The translations under genes were made by a program, and so were the position numbers. Below are positions 35,108-42,002 of a stretch of 64,000 nucleotides of DNA, piece after piece. Origin of the DNA: Lachnospiraceae bacterium MD308 (lineage in GTDB: Bacteria > Bacillota > Clostridia > Lachnospirales > Lachnospiraceae); assembly GCA_000403475.2 (NCBI GenBank), contig KE159795.1:2301357-2365356 (forward strand), read 5' to 3'. Under the pieces are notes generated by a model that worked only from the letters and a program-made list of their open reading frames with translations, had not been told where the DNA came from and did not search any database. Position 1 is the first letter of the stretch. Every line of letters starts with the position of its first letter.

Positions 35108-35887
35108 GTGGCACATACGATCGTATTAACAAACCAGAAGGGCGGAGTCGGAAAGACGACAACTACTGCCGCACTTGCAGCCGGCCTGGCGAGAAAAGGG
35201 TATAAAGTACTGGCTGTGGATATGGACCCGCAAGGTAATCTTGGCTTCAGCCTGGGGGTGGACATTGATAAAGGACCGACAATCTATGAAGGACTTAAGG
35301 GAGATGCCACTGTTTATGAGATTATCCACCGAATCAGCGATATTGATATTATTCAGTCCAACATTTTATTGAGCAGTGCAGAAGCCACTCTAAGAGGCGA
35401 GAACCGGGAGCTGCTGCTTAAAAAGCTATTAGAGCCTGTAGAAAAGCTGTATGATTATATCATTATAGATACTCCGCCTGCATTTAACATTCTTACTCTG
35501 AATGGATACAGTGCAGCGAACTATCTGATTATTCCGATGTCGGCTGAGATACTGAGTCTTGTCGGTCTTGTACAGTTAAAGGAAACTTACGAGACTGTAC
35601 GCCAGTCGGTGAATCCGAAGTTGAAGATTATGGGAATTATCCTGACGAAATATGAAAAGAGAAGGAAACTTTCCAGGGATGTACAGGAAATGGCTGGAAC
35701 CGTGGCGGATCAGCTTGGTACAGCCGTTTTCGATACAGTGATACGCAATAGTGTGTCGGCGGCAGAGGCGCCGGCTCACGGAGTGAATATATTTGAGTAT
35801 TCGTCAAGGAGCGCTCCGGCGAAAGATTATGGGGCTTTTATAAAAGAGATTTTGCAGATGGTTGAGGAGGATGAGAAGAATGGCTAA
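35108..35887 (+). CDS. ParA/Soj-type ATPase
   Basis: 259 aa from a GTG at 35108, behind TGGAGGA. The deviant Walker A box is KGGVGKTT (11-18), Asp38 and Asp40 lie in AVDMDPQGN, and the Walker B-like YIIIDTPPAF follows. This is the Soj/ParA type (DxDPQGN), not the MinD/FlhG type, and no membrane-targeting C-terminal helix is seen. No ParB gene follows; its partner is likely the coiled-coil-ComFB protein, whose start overlaps it by 8 bp. Such orphan ParA proteins place chemosensory arrays or other large complexes. Confidence 0.9.
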   Translation: MAHTIVLTNQKGGVGKTTTTAALAAGLARKGYKVLAVDMDPQGNLGFSLGVDIDKGPTIYEGLKGDATVYEIIHRISDIDIIQSNILLSSAEATLRGENRELLLKKLLEPVEKLYDYIIIDTPPAFNILTLNGYSAANYLIIPMSAEILSLVGLVQLKETYETVRQSVNPKLKIMGIILTKYEKRRKLSRDVQEMAGTVADQLGTAVFDTVIRNSVSAAEAPAHGVNIFEYSSRSAPAKDYGAFIKEILQMVEEDEKNG

Positions 35888-36746
35888 AAAAACAAAAAGG
35901 ACGAATAAGACAGATCATGTACTGGGATTGTTGGCAGGAAGAACCGAGGATGTGTCGGATGCTGTGGACAGCGCTGAAGACGCGGCTTCAAAGGTTGAGG
36001 ATGCGGGCGCAGGCAATGTACAAGTAGTTGCAAAGCAGGAAGAGGATGAGGCGATTGCCGATGCGGTAAATCATCTTCTTGAAGAAGAATTAGAGGAAGA
36101 AACAGGCGCGCCGGAGGCTTCTGAGATATTTATTGACGGAGAAGAGGAGGCAGAAGCAATCAGGGAAGCTGAGGACGCAGCGAAAAGAATAAAAGCAGAG
36201 TCACAAAGTGAAAGCGCTGAAGCTGTATTGCGGGCAGCCGAGGAAGAGCGTAAAGCCGCTGAGGAAGCAAGACGGGCAGCCGAGGAGGCGCGTAAAGCTG
36301 CCGAGGAAGAAAGAATGGCAGCCGAGGAGGCGCGCAGAGAGGCGGAGGAAAAAGAAAAAAAGGCTGAGGAAGAAGCGCAGAAGGCTGAGGAAGCTTTAAG
36401 AAAAGCTGAGGAAGAGGCGATTAAGGCAGCCGAGGAAGAGGCGCATAAGACGAAGGCAGATCAGAAAAAAGATGAGTATGTATTCTTGAATGTCATGGAA
36501 ACGCTGGTTCGGGAAAGAGTAGATACTTATATCGAACAGTTTGCTGCCTGTCGCTGTTCCAGATGCAAGGCGGATATCGTAGCCCTTGCCCTTACAAGCC
36601 TGCCTTCCAAATATGTGGTTGTGAGCCAGAATGCGGCGACTCCTCTTATGAATTTCTATTCTCAAAGGTATGCAGGAGCCATAACTGTAGAGATTACGAA
36701 AGCATGTACAAGGGTGAAGGAGCATCCGCATCATAACAGAGACTAA
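35880..36746 (+). CDS. Coiled-coil protein with C-terminal ComFB domain, putative ParA partner
   Basis: 288 aa from the ATG at 35880 (MAKKTKRTNKTDHVLGLLAG), 9 bases after GAGGAGG. It has a basic N-terminus (1-12), an acidic linker (about 25-95), and a long Ala/Glu/Lys/Arg coiled coil in heptads of the AAEEARK type (about 112-195; DNA 36213-36460). The ComFB domain (about 200-285: VFLNVMETLVRERVDTYIEQ) has the Cys cluster CRCSRC (224-229) and LALTSLPSKYVV. ComFB domains bind cyclic dinucleotides in cyanobacteria. The basic N-terminus resembles ATPase-activating tails of ParA partners; this is inference. Confidence 0.8.
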   Translation: MAKKTKRTNKTDHVLGLLAGRTEDVSDAVDSAEDAASKVEDAGAGNVQVVAKQEEDEAIADAVNHLLEEELEEETGAPEASEIFIDGEEEAEAIREAEDAAKRIKAESQSESAEAVLRAAEEERKAAEEARRAAEEARKAAEEERMAAEEARREAEEKEKKAEEEAQKAEEALRKAEEEAIKAAEEEAHKTKADQKKDEYVFLNVMETLVRERVDTYIEQFAACRCSRCKADIVALALTSLPSKYVVVSQNAATPLMNFYSQRYAGAITVEITKACTRVKEHPHHNRD

Positions 36747-36764
36747 TTTCCGGGAATAAAAGAA

Positions 36765-36791
36765 TTAATTTATTATGTTTTATGCCGATAT
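36765..36791 (+). promoter_or_regulatory. Sigma-28 promoter of the fliD operon
   Basis: TTAA (36765-36768), 15 bases, GCCGATAT (36784-36791), the exact window consensus. The start would be near 36798, 64 bases before the fliD ATG. Confidence 0.8.
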
Positions 36792-36861
36792 TCAATTTAG
36801 ACAAATAGAATAAATTTTATTTTGATAATTAAATTGGATTCGATAAAAAAGGAGTGATATT

Positions 36862-39402
36862 ATGGCAGGAGTTTCAGGTAGCAGCAGTTCTTACAACAGT
36901 CTTTCTTCGCAGATCAGAGGATATGGCGGACTTGCCAGCGGGCTTGACCGGGATACGCTTATAGAACAGATGACGGCCGGCACACGCAGCAAGATTGCGA
37001 AACAGGGACAGCAGAAGACCAAAATAGAGTGGCAGATGGAAGCCATGAGAGATATTACAAGTAAGATTTATGGATTTACTTCTAATTATACTTCATATGC
37101 ATCATCAAATAACCTTCTTTCTTCGACTTTGTTTTCGAGAAATCTGGTTACGGCAGTTGGCGCGAACAGTAAGTATGTCTCTGTCTCCGGTACGGCTAAT
37201 GCGGCAGAGAACATGTCTATTGCAGGTATAAAGCAGCTTGCGTCCAACGCGAAATTAACGACGGGAACAGTATCTAACCGGAAGTTGGATTCAGGGATGA
37301 TGATGGTCGGAACGAACGGCGAGCTCTCTGTAGAGACAGAAGTCAGCACGATTGCAGGAGATGCTTTCTATATCAAGTATGGGAATAAGAACTATACCGT
37401 AAAACTTCCAGATACAGACGATTACAACTATTCTATGGAAAAGAATCCGGATACCCAAAAGCCATATGCCATTGAGTCGATTCAGAAAGCCCTTGACAAT
37501 GTGACTATCGGAAGCGGGACGGATGCGCAGAAGCTCGGCGACATCGTGAAGGTTGAGATGGACGGCGCCAAGGTTAAGTTCACGGTTGATGAGAGCAAGT
37601 CTCATGGTAATACAGTCATGTTCAACGGCGGCACCGGCAATATCCTGCAGGATTTGGGTATTGTGAAAGTCGGGCAGGATTTCAGCGATCTTGATGATGA
37701 TGAGAAGACGATTACTGCAGAGGGCCTGACAGGCACATATGATGCAAAGCTTACTGAGAAGAAGACTCTCGCGGAGCGGCTCAGCGGCTCACAGATCAGC
37801 TTCAACTATAACGGAGAGACGAAGTGGATTACCTTAGATAAATATAAAGATGAGAATACATTGGAAGATGTTCAGAAAGATCTGCAGAAAAAATTAGATG
37901 ATGCATTTGGGAAGGGCAGAATTCAGGTGTCCCAAAAAGTTGAGACATTTCCGGGCGACCCTAACAGAGCAGCAGGATTCCTGGCTTTTGAGACAGTAAA
38001 GAAAGATGGGGCGAACATGGTGAACGACGGCTCCTCGACGCTTTCTATCACTGCGGGGGCAGGTATTGTTGGCAAGACCGGCGCTTTCGGTATTCTCGCA
38101 GGTTCTTCAAATCGTGTGAACTTATCAGCGAGCCTGAAAGATTCGGGACTTGCAACTTCCGGTATCTTCAGCACAGATGCGGACGGAAAGAATCCTATGA
38201 TGGACGCAGACGGTAATTATACTCTCAAGATTAATGGCGTAAAAGTAGAAGGGATTACCAAGGATACGACTGTTAAGGAGATTATGAACAAGATTAACGC
38301 CACAGAGGGAATCGGAGTGACGGTTACTTATCAGGAAATGTCAGACCGTTTTGTTGTGACAGCTACAGGTAAGGGAACGAGCGGGGATATACAGTTTGAT
38401 GATGACGATCCGAATAACATAGCAAAGTATCTGTTTGGCGATCCGACGGGCACAGATACCACGGCTAATTTGCCGGATGCTACTTATGAAGAAGGAAAAG
38501 ACGCGATTATTAGCGTAAAATACCCGGGGTCAGATGAAGCTATCGAGATTACACGTGGAAGCAATACATTCACTCTGGACGGTCTGAATGTAACCTTAAA
38601 AGGAACCTTCGGATACAAAGAGGCGGCAGATGGAAGCGGAAAATTAGAACTGGATGATACAGAAGAAGCGATTACTTTTGATGCAACTGTAGATGCCGAT
38701 AAGACTGTGGAAGCTGTGAAGGGCATGGTCGAGTCTTTTAACGAGATCCTTGAGCTGGTAAATTCGCATGTTAAGACAAAGCCGGATCGCGATTATTCCC
38801 CGCTGACTGACGAACAGAAAGATGAGATGAGCGAAAGCCAGATTGAGAAATGGGAAGAAAAAGCGAAGCAGGGAATTCTTTTTGCGGATATGGATCTGCG
38901 TATGATGGCAGATAACCTGAGGGCTATTATTAATTCAGGAAACAGTACAGAGTTGTCTGCTATGGGAATTACCACATCTACCAACTACAGCGACAACGGC
39001 AAGCTGGTGTTTGACGAGACAAAGTTCAGGGCAGCACTGCAGAATGATCCGGATGCGGTGCGCAGTGCATTTACCAGAGCAATTGGCAAGGATGATAACG
39101 GGAATGTGACAACACAGGGCGGCCTCATGGTTTCGATGAAGAATGTCATGGACAAATATGGTTCCACGACAGGAGCGACCAAAGGTATACTCATCGAGCG
39201 TGCAGGTTCTATCTACGCACCGACAAGTGTCCTGTCCAACAGTCTCCAGAAGCAGATCGATCAAATTGACGATTATATCGAGCGGCTTCAGGATAAGCTG
39301 GAGACAGAGACAGATCGTTATATCTCCCAGTTTACATCACTGGAGACGTTGATTTCACAGATGAATAACCAGAGCAGTTACATAAGTTCTATGTTTGCTT
39401 AA
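36862..39402 (+). CDS. fliD: Flagellar filament cap protein FliD
   Basis: 846 aa, much longer than the roughly 500 aa of Bacillus FliD. The N-terminal domain (GGLASGLDRDTLIEQMTAGT) and the C-terminal coiled-coil region (QIDQIDDYIERLQDKLETET, ending in MNNQSSYISSMFA) are typical. The middle (about 150-620) contains extra beta domains that would be exposed at the filament tip. A clear AAAGGAGTG site precedes the ATG. FliD guides folding and insertion of flagellin and can act as an adhesin. Confidence 0.93.
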   Translation: MAGVSGSSSSYNSLSSQIRGYGGLASGLDRDTLIEQMTAGTRSKIAKQGQQKTKIEWQMEAMRDITSKIYGFTSNYTSYASSNNLLSSTLFSRNLVTAVGANSKYVSVSGTANAAENMSIAGIKQLASNAKLTTGTVSNRKLDSGMMMVGTNGELSVETEVSTIAGDAFYIKYGNKNYTVKLPDTDDYNYSMEKNPDTQKPYAIESIQKALDNVTIGSGTDAQKLGDIVKVEMDGAKVKFTVDESKSHGNTVMFNGGTGNILQDLGIVKVGQDFSDLDDDEKTITAEGLTGTYDAKLTEKKTLAERLSGSQISFNYNGETKWITLDKYKDENTLEDVQKDLQKKLDDAFGKGRIQVSQKVETFPGDPNRAAGFLAFETVKKDGANMVNDGSSTLSITAGAGIVGKTGAFGILAGSSNRVNLSASLKDSGLATSGIFSTDADGKNPMMDADGNYTLKINGVKVEGITKDTTVKEIMNKINATEGIGVTVTYQEMSDRFVVTATGKGTSGDIQFDDDDPNNIAKYLFGDPTGTDTTANLPDATYEEGKDAIISVKYPGSDEAIEITRGSNTFTLDGLNVTLKGTFGYKEAADGSGKLELDDTEEAITFDATVDADKTVEAVKGMVESFNEILELVNSHVKTKPDRDYSPLTDEQKDEMSESQIEKWEEKAKQGILFADMDLRMMADNLRAIINSGNSTELSAMGITTSTNYSDNGKLVFDETKFRAALQNDPDAVRSAFTRAIGKDDNGNVTTQGGLMVSMKNVMDKYGSTTGATKGILIERAGSIYAPTSVLSNSLQKQIDQIDDYIERLQDKLETETDRYISQFTSLETLISQMNNQSSYISSMFA

Positions 39403-39433
39403 AGTTAAAGTAAAGAAAGTGAGAGCAGGAAGC

Positions 39434-39796
39434 ATGGCAAATGGATATCAAGCATATAAGAACCAGTCGGTTATGACTATGACACCGGGAGAGATGCTTC
39501 TTCTCCTTTATGATGAACTGACAAAGAGACTGGTGAGAGCAGAGCTGGCGTTGGAGAAAGAGGATTATGCATTGTTTGACGCATCGGTGCAAAGATGTGT
39601 GGATATTGTCCAGCATCTAAAAGATACTTTGAATTTTAATTACGAGATCAGCAGAGAGCTGAATGCAATGTATGACTTTTTCCTGTATGAATTGAGCAGG
39701 GTTTCTGCCGGAAGGAAAAGCGATGTTATTAAGGAGCTTAAGCCGCTTGTCAAAGAGCTGAGGGATACTTTTGCAGAGGCTGCAAAGAAAGTGTGA
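39434..39796 (+). CDS. fliS: Flagellin export chaperone FliS
   Basis: 120 aa from the ATG at 39434 (MANGYQAYKNQS), behind AGGAAG. The core motifs are MTPGEMLLLLYDELTKRLVR and FNYEISRELNAMYDFFLYEL. FliS wraps the flagellin C-terminus and prevents early polymerisation; in Bacillus it also takes part in FliW-CsrA balance indirectly. It lies 31 bp after fliD. Confidence 0.95.
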   Translation: MANGYQAYKNQSVMTMTPGEMLLLLYDELTKRLVRAELALEKEDYALFDASVQRCVDIVQHLKDTLNFNYEISRELNAMYDFFLYELSRVSAGRKSDVIKELKPLVKELRDTFAEAAKKV

Positions 39797-39803
39797 TGTG
39801 TTG

Positions 39804-40217
39804 ATGGAAGAAAATTATGGAGAATTATTGACTGAGATTGCCAAAATCCTTCAGAAAAAATATACACATATGTCAGAAATCAGCCGTTTGACAAATGAGA
39901 TGGCGGAAGAGCTTTCGAGAGATGACAGAGTGAGCGTTCAGATGACGCTGGGTATGCGCGGGGAAGAGCTTGAAAAGGTGAGAGAATGCGACCATAAGCT
40001 TCACCTGTTTATAAGCAGCGTGCCGCCGGAACTTAGGGAATGGCTTACAGATGTGCTTAAGGGGAAAGGCAGCAGTTCAGAAGAGTATGGAAAAGAAGGA
40101 AGTCTGGTGACGCGGTTGGCGGTGAATATACGTAATGTCTGGGAGAAGACTATGACGATTGACCGTCATATGAATAAGCGTTTGGCAGGAGCGGATTCTT
40201 TTTACACGGACAGATAA
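39804..40217 (+). CDS. Small helical protein in the FliT chaperone position
   Basis: 137 aa from the ATG at 39804, 7 bp after fliS. It is wholly helical and charged (MEENYGELLTEIAKILQKKY, then VSVQMTLGMRGEELEKVREC). FliT, the FliD chaperone, normally follows fliS and has this character, but no diagnostic motif is visible. The last gene of the unit, it is followed by a terminator at 40241. Confidence 0.6.
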   Translation: MEENYGELLTEIAKILQKKYTHMSEISRLTNEMAEELSRDDRVSVQMTLGMRGEELEKVRECDHKLHLFISSVPPELREWLTDVLKGKGSSSEEYGKEGSLVTRLAVNIRNVWEKTMTIDRHMNKRLAGADSFYTDR

Positions 40218-40240
40218 AGGTAGTATTAAGATAAGTAAAG

Positions 40241-40291
40241 ATGCCGATACGGAAAGCGGTTGTTTAGCTGCTTTCCATATTTGGCATTTTT
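40241..40291 (+). terminator. Rho-independent terminator of the fliD operon
   Basis: The stem is ATGCC...GGAAAGC paired with GCTTTCC...GGCAT (40241-40257 with 40270-40287), with small internal loops, followed by TTTTT. It ends the fliD-fliS-fliT-like unit. The GCCGATAC inside the stem looks like a sigma-28 -10 but has no TTAA at 15. Confidence 0.85.
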
Positions 40292-40338
40292 GTGTTTCAT
40301 TGATGTTTTAGCAGGTGCATTAGTCTGATAGGTGGATT

Positions 40339-41100
40339 ATGAAAGAAATTGAATTGAAAGCTGTAAACAAATTTTATAAACCGGATGTTGTAGCGCTTGA
40401 GGATTTTTCGCTGACGGTTGAGGAAGGGGAGTTTGTATTCGTAACGGGCCGGAGCGGCTCGGGCAAAAGTACATTTTTAAAACTTTTAAGCGGTCAGATA
40501 TTCCCGACATCCGGGGAGATGTGGGTTCGCGGAAATGATGTGTCTGCTTTAACCAAGGAACAGATTCCGTATTATCGGCGTCAGTTTGGCATCATGCAGT
40601 CGGATCTGGGACTGTTGAAGGAAAGAACGGCAAGGCAGAATATTGAACTGGCGATGCGTGCAACGGAACAGCCGCCTGAACTTACAAAAAGGCGGGTGGA
40701 GCATACGATGCGTGCCCTTGGGATCTATGAGCGTGCAGAACATTATCCGAGGGAGCTTTCGGGCGGAGAGGCGGCGAGAGTCCTTCTTGCAAGAGCGCTG
40801 GTAACAGACCCTAAAATCCTTGTGCTGGACGAGCCGACGGCGAATCTTGATTCATCTGCCGCATGGGATCTGATGTGCCTGATTGACGAGATTAACCGGA
40901 AAGGTATTACTGTACTTGTGGCCAGCCATAACCGGGAATTGGTGACAATTATGAAAAAACGTGTAGTTACTTTGGCGGCAGGCGTTAAGGTTGCGGACGA
41001 GAAAAATGTAATTTACAGTTCGACGGCCGGCGACATATTTGACGAACGGCGGGTGTTGAGAGAGCGCGAAGAACGCAGACGTAAGCAGAGAGGGCGTTGA
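40339..41100 (+). CDS. FtsE-like ABC ATPase without FtsX
   Basis: 253 aa. Walker A is GRSGSGKST (about 38-46), the signature is LSGGEAARVLLARAL, and Walker B is ILVLDEPTANLD. The best family fit is FtsE (LELKAVNKFY-type start; ABC ATPase of the divisome). No ftsX or other permease is next to it; the gene stands alone between a terminator and the flgM promoter. The C-terminus is highly basic (EREERRRKQRGR). It could pair with an FtsX elsewhere, or act in a flagellar context; neither is shown. Confidence 0.8.
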   Translation: MKEIELKAVNKFYKPDVVALEDFSLTVEEGEFVFVTGRSGSGKSTFLKLLSGQIFPTSGEMWVRGNDVSALTKEQIPYYRRQFGIMQSDLGLLKERTARQNIELAMRATEQPPELTKRRVEHTMRALGIYERAEHYPRELSGGEAARVLLARALVTDPKILVLDEPTANLDSSAAWDLMCLIDEINRKGITVLVASHNRELVTIMKKRVVTLAAGVKVADEKNVIYSSTAGDIFDERRVLREREERRRKQRGR

Positions 41101-41129
41101 GAAAGTATCGAAAATGCATGGAAACATGC

Positions 41130-41156
41130 TTAACATTTGTAAAGAGGTGACGATAT
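41130..41156 (+). promoter_or_regulatory. Sigma-28 promoter of the flgM-flgK-csrA operon
   Basis: TTAA (41130-41133), 15 bases, GACGATAT (41149-41156). This matches the window pattern with one change in the -10. The leader to flgM is about 63 nt. FlgM would thus limit its own promoter through FliA. Confidence 0.75.
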
Positions 41157-41225
41157 TTATTATGAAGAATAAAAGTCCATAAAACGACCAGTATGTATTG
41201 CTATATAGTGTGAGGAGGAAGGACA

Positions 41226-41534
41226 ATGAAGATAGCTATTAATAAAAGAATTCATCACTATGACAGTTTATCATATAAGTCAAAGCTTGCTGCCAAGGGG
41301 ATGGAAGCAGGAAAGACCTGCCAGAATCGTGACCAGGTGTTCATTGGTTCAGATGCTTCACAGAGTGATAAGATGATTGCTGGTGAAGCAGCCCATAAGG
41401 TAATTCAGGAAGTGCGCAGCGCGACAACACAGGATAAGATTGAGAATCTGAAACAGCAGGTGGCGGACGGGACGTACCGCCCGGATGCGGAAAGAATTGC
41501 GGCGCGTATACTGCTTGAGAAGGGGACTGTATAG
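41226..41534 (+). CDS. flgM: Anti-sigma-28 factor FlgM
   Basis: 102 aa. The C-terminal sigma-binding segment is typical (KIENLKQQVADGTYRPDAER, then IAARILLEKGTV). The N-terminal part is polar and probably disordered. FlgM holds FliA inactive until the hook is complete and FlgM is exported. It leads a late operon in the same order as in Bacillus (flgM-flgN-flgK-flgL-yviE-fliW-csrA). A GAGGAGG site precedes the ATG. Confidence 0.93.
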   Translation: MKIAINKRIHHYDSLSYKSKLAAKGMEAGKTCQNRDQVFIGSDASQSDKMIAGEAAHKVIQEVRSATTQDKIENLKQQVADGTYRPDAERIAARILLEKGTV

Positions 41535-41536
41535 GT

Positions 41537-41986
41537 ATGGATGAATTTAAAAAAGTAATTGAACAATTGACCGGATTGTTCCGCCAGCTTACGAAGATTG
41601 AACAGGTGAAGCTTACCGCGGCTGCCGAGAATCACGCAGGTACGGTGGAAGATTGTGTCACGCAGCAACAGGCACTTATGTTAAGGCTCAGAGGACTGGA
41701 GCAGACGAGAGAGAGGGTGCAGGCAAGGGCCGGATTTGCAGGAATGCAGTTTCGAGAGATTCTCGGAAAAGTTCCGGATGATGAGCGTAAGGAATTATAT
41801 CAGCTCTTCGATGAACTCAGCAGAGAGATTCAGATGTTTCAGGAAGTGAATGAAGGTGCGAACCAGGTTCTGCGTACGAATCTTCATATGATTGATAAAG
41901 CATTGCGTGAGAAGACAGGAAAGATATATAACGGTGAAGGAAAAAGTGAAACAAATACCCGGCATATGACAAGCCGGAGAGTATAG
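41537..41986 (+). CDS. flgN: Flagellar export chaperone FlgN
   Basis: 149 aa, helical (MDEFKKVIEQLTGLFRQLTK, then QQALMLRLRGLEQTRERVQA). It begins 2 bp after flgM and lies before flgK-flgL, its clients. Position and fold class give the call; sequence identity in this family is low. Confidence 0.88.
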   Translation: MDEFKKVIEQLTGLFRQLTKIEQVKLTAAAENHAGTVEDCVTQQQALMLRLRGLEQTRERVQARAGFAGMQFREILGKVPDDERKELYQLFDELSREIQMFQEVNEGANQVLRTNLHMIDKALREKTGKIYNGEGKSETNTRHMTSRRV

Positions 41987-42002
41987 ACAGGAGGAATCGC
42001 TT

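Noticed and set aside
35108-35887. ParA gene as FlhG
   Set aside because: The NQKGGVGKT and DMDPQGN motifs are of the Soj/ParA type, no FlhF is adjacent, and the C-terminal membrane helix of FlhG/MinD is missing.
36237-36460. Short repeated DNA units, possible CRISPR or satellite
   Set aside because: The roughly 21-nt units code for heptads of the coiled coil and stay in frame; there are no unique spacers.
40242-40249. GCCGATAC as a sigma-28 -10 for the FtsE-like gene
   Set aside because: The nearest TTAA is 13 bases away, and the sequence is part of the terminator stem of the fliD operon.
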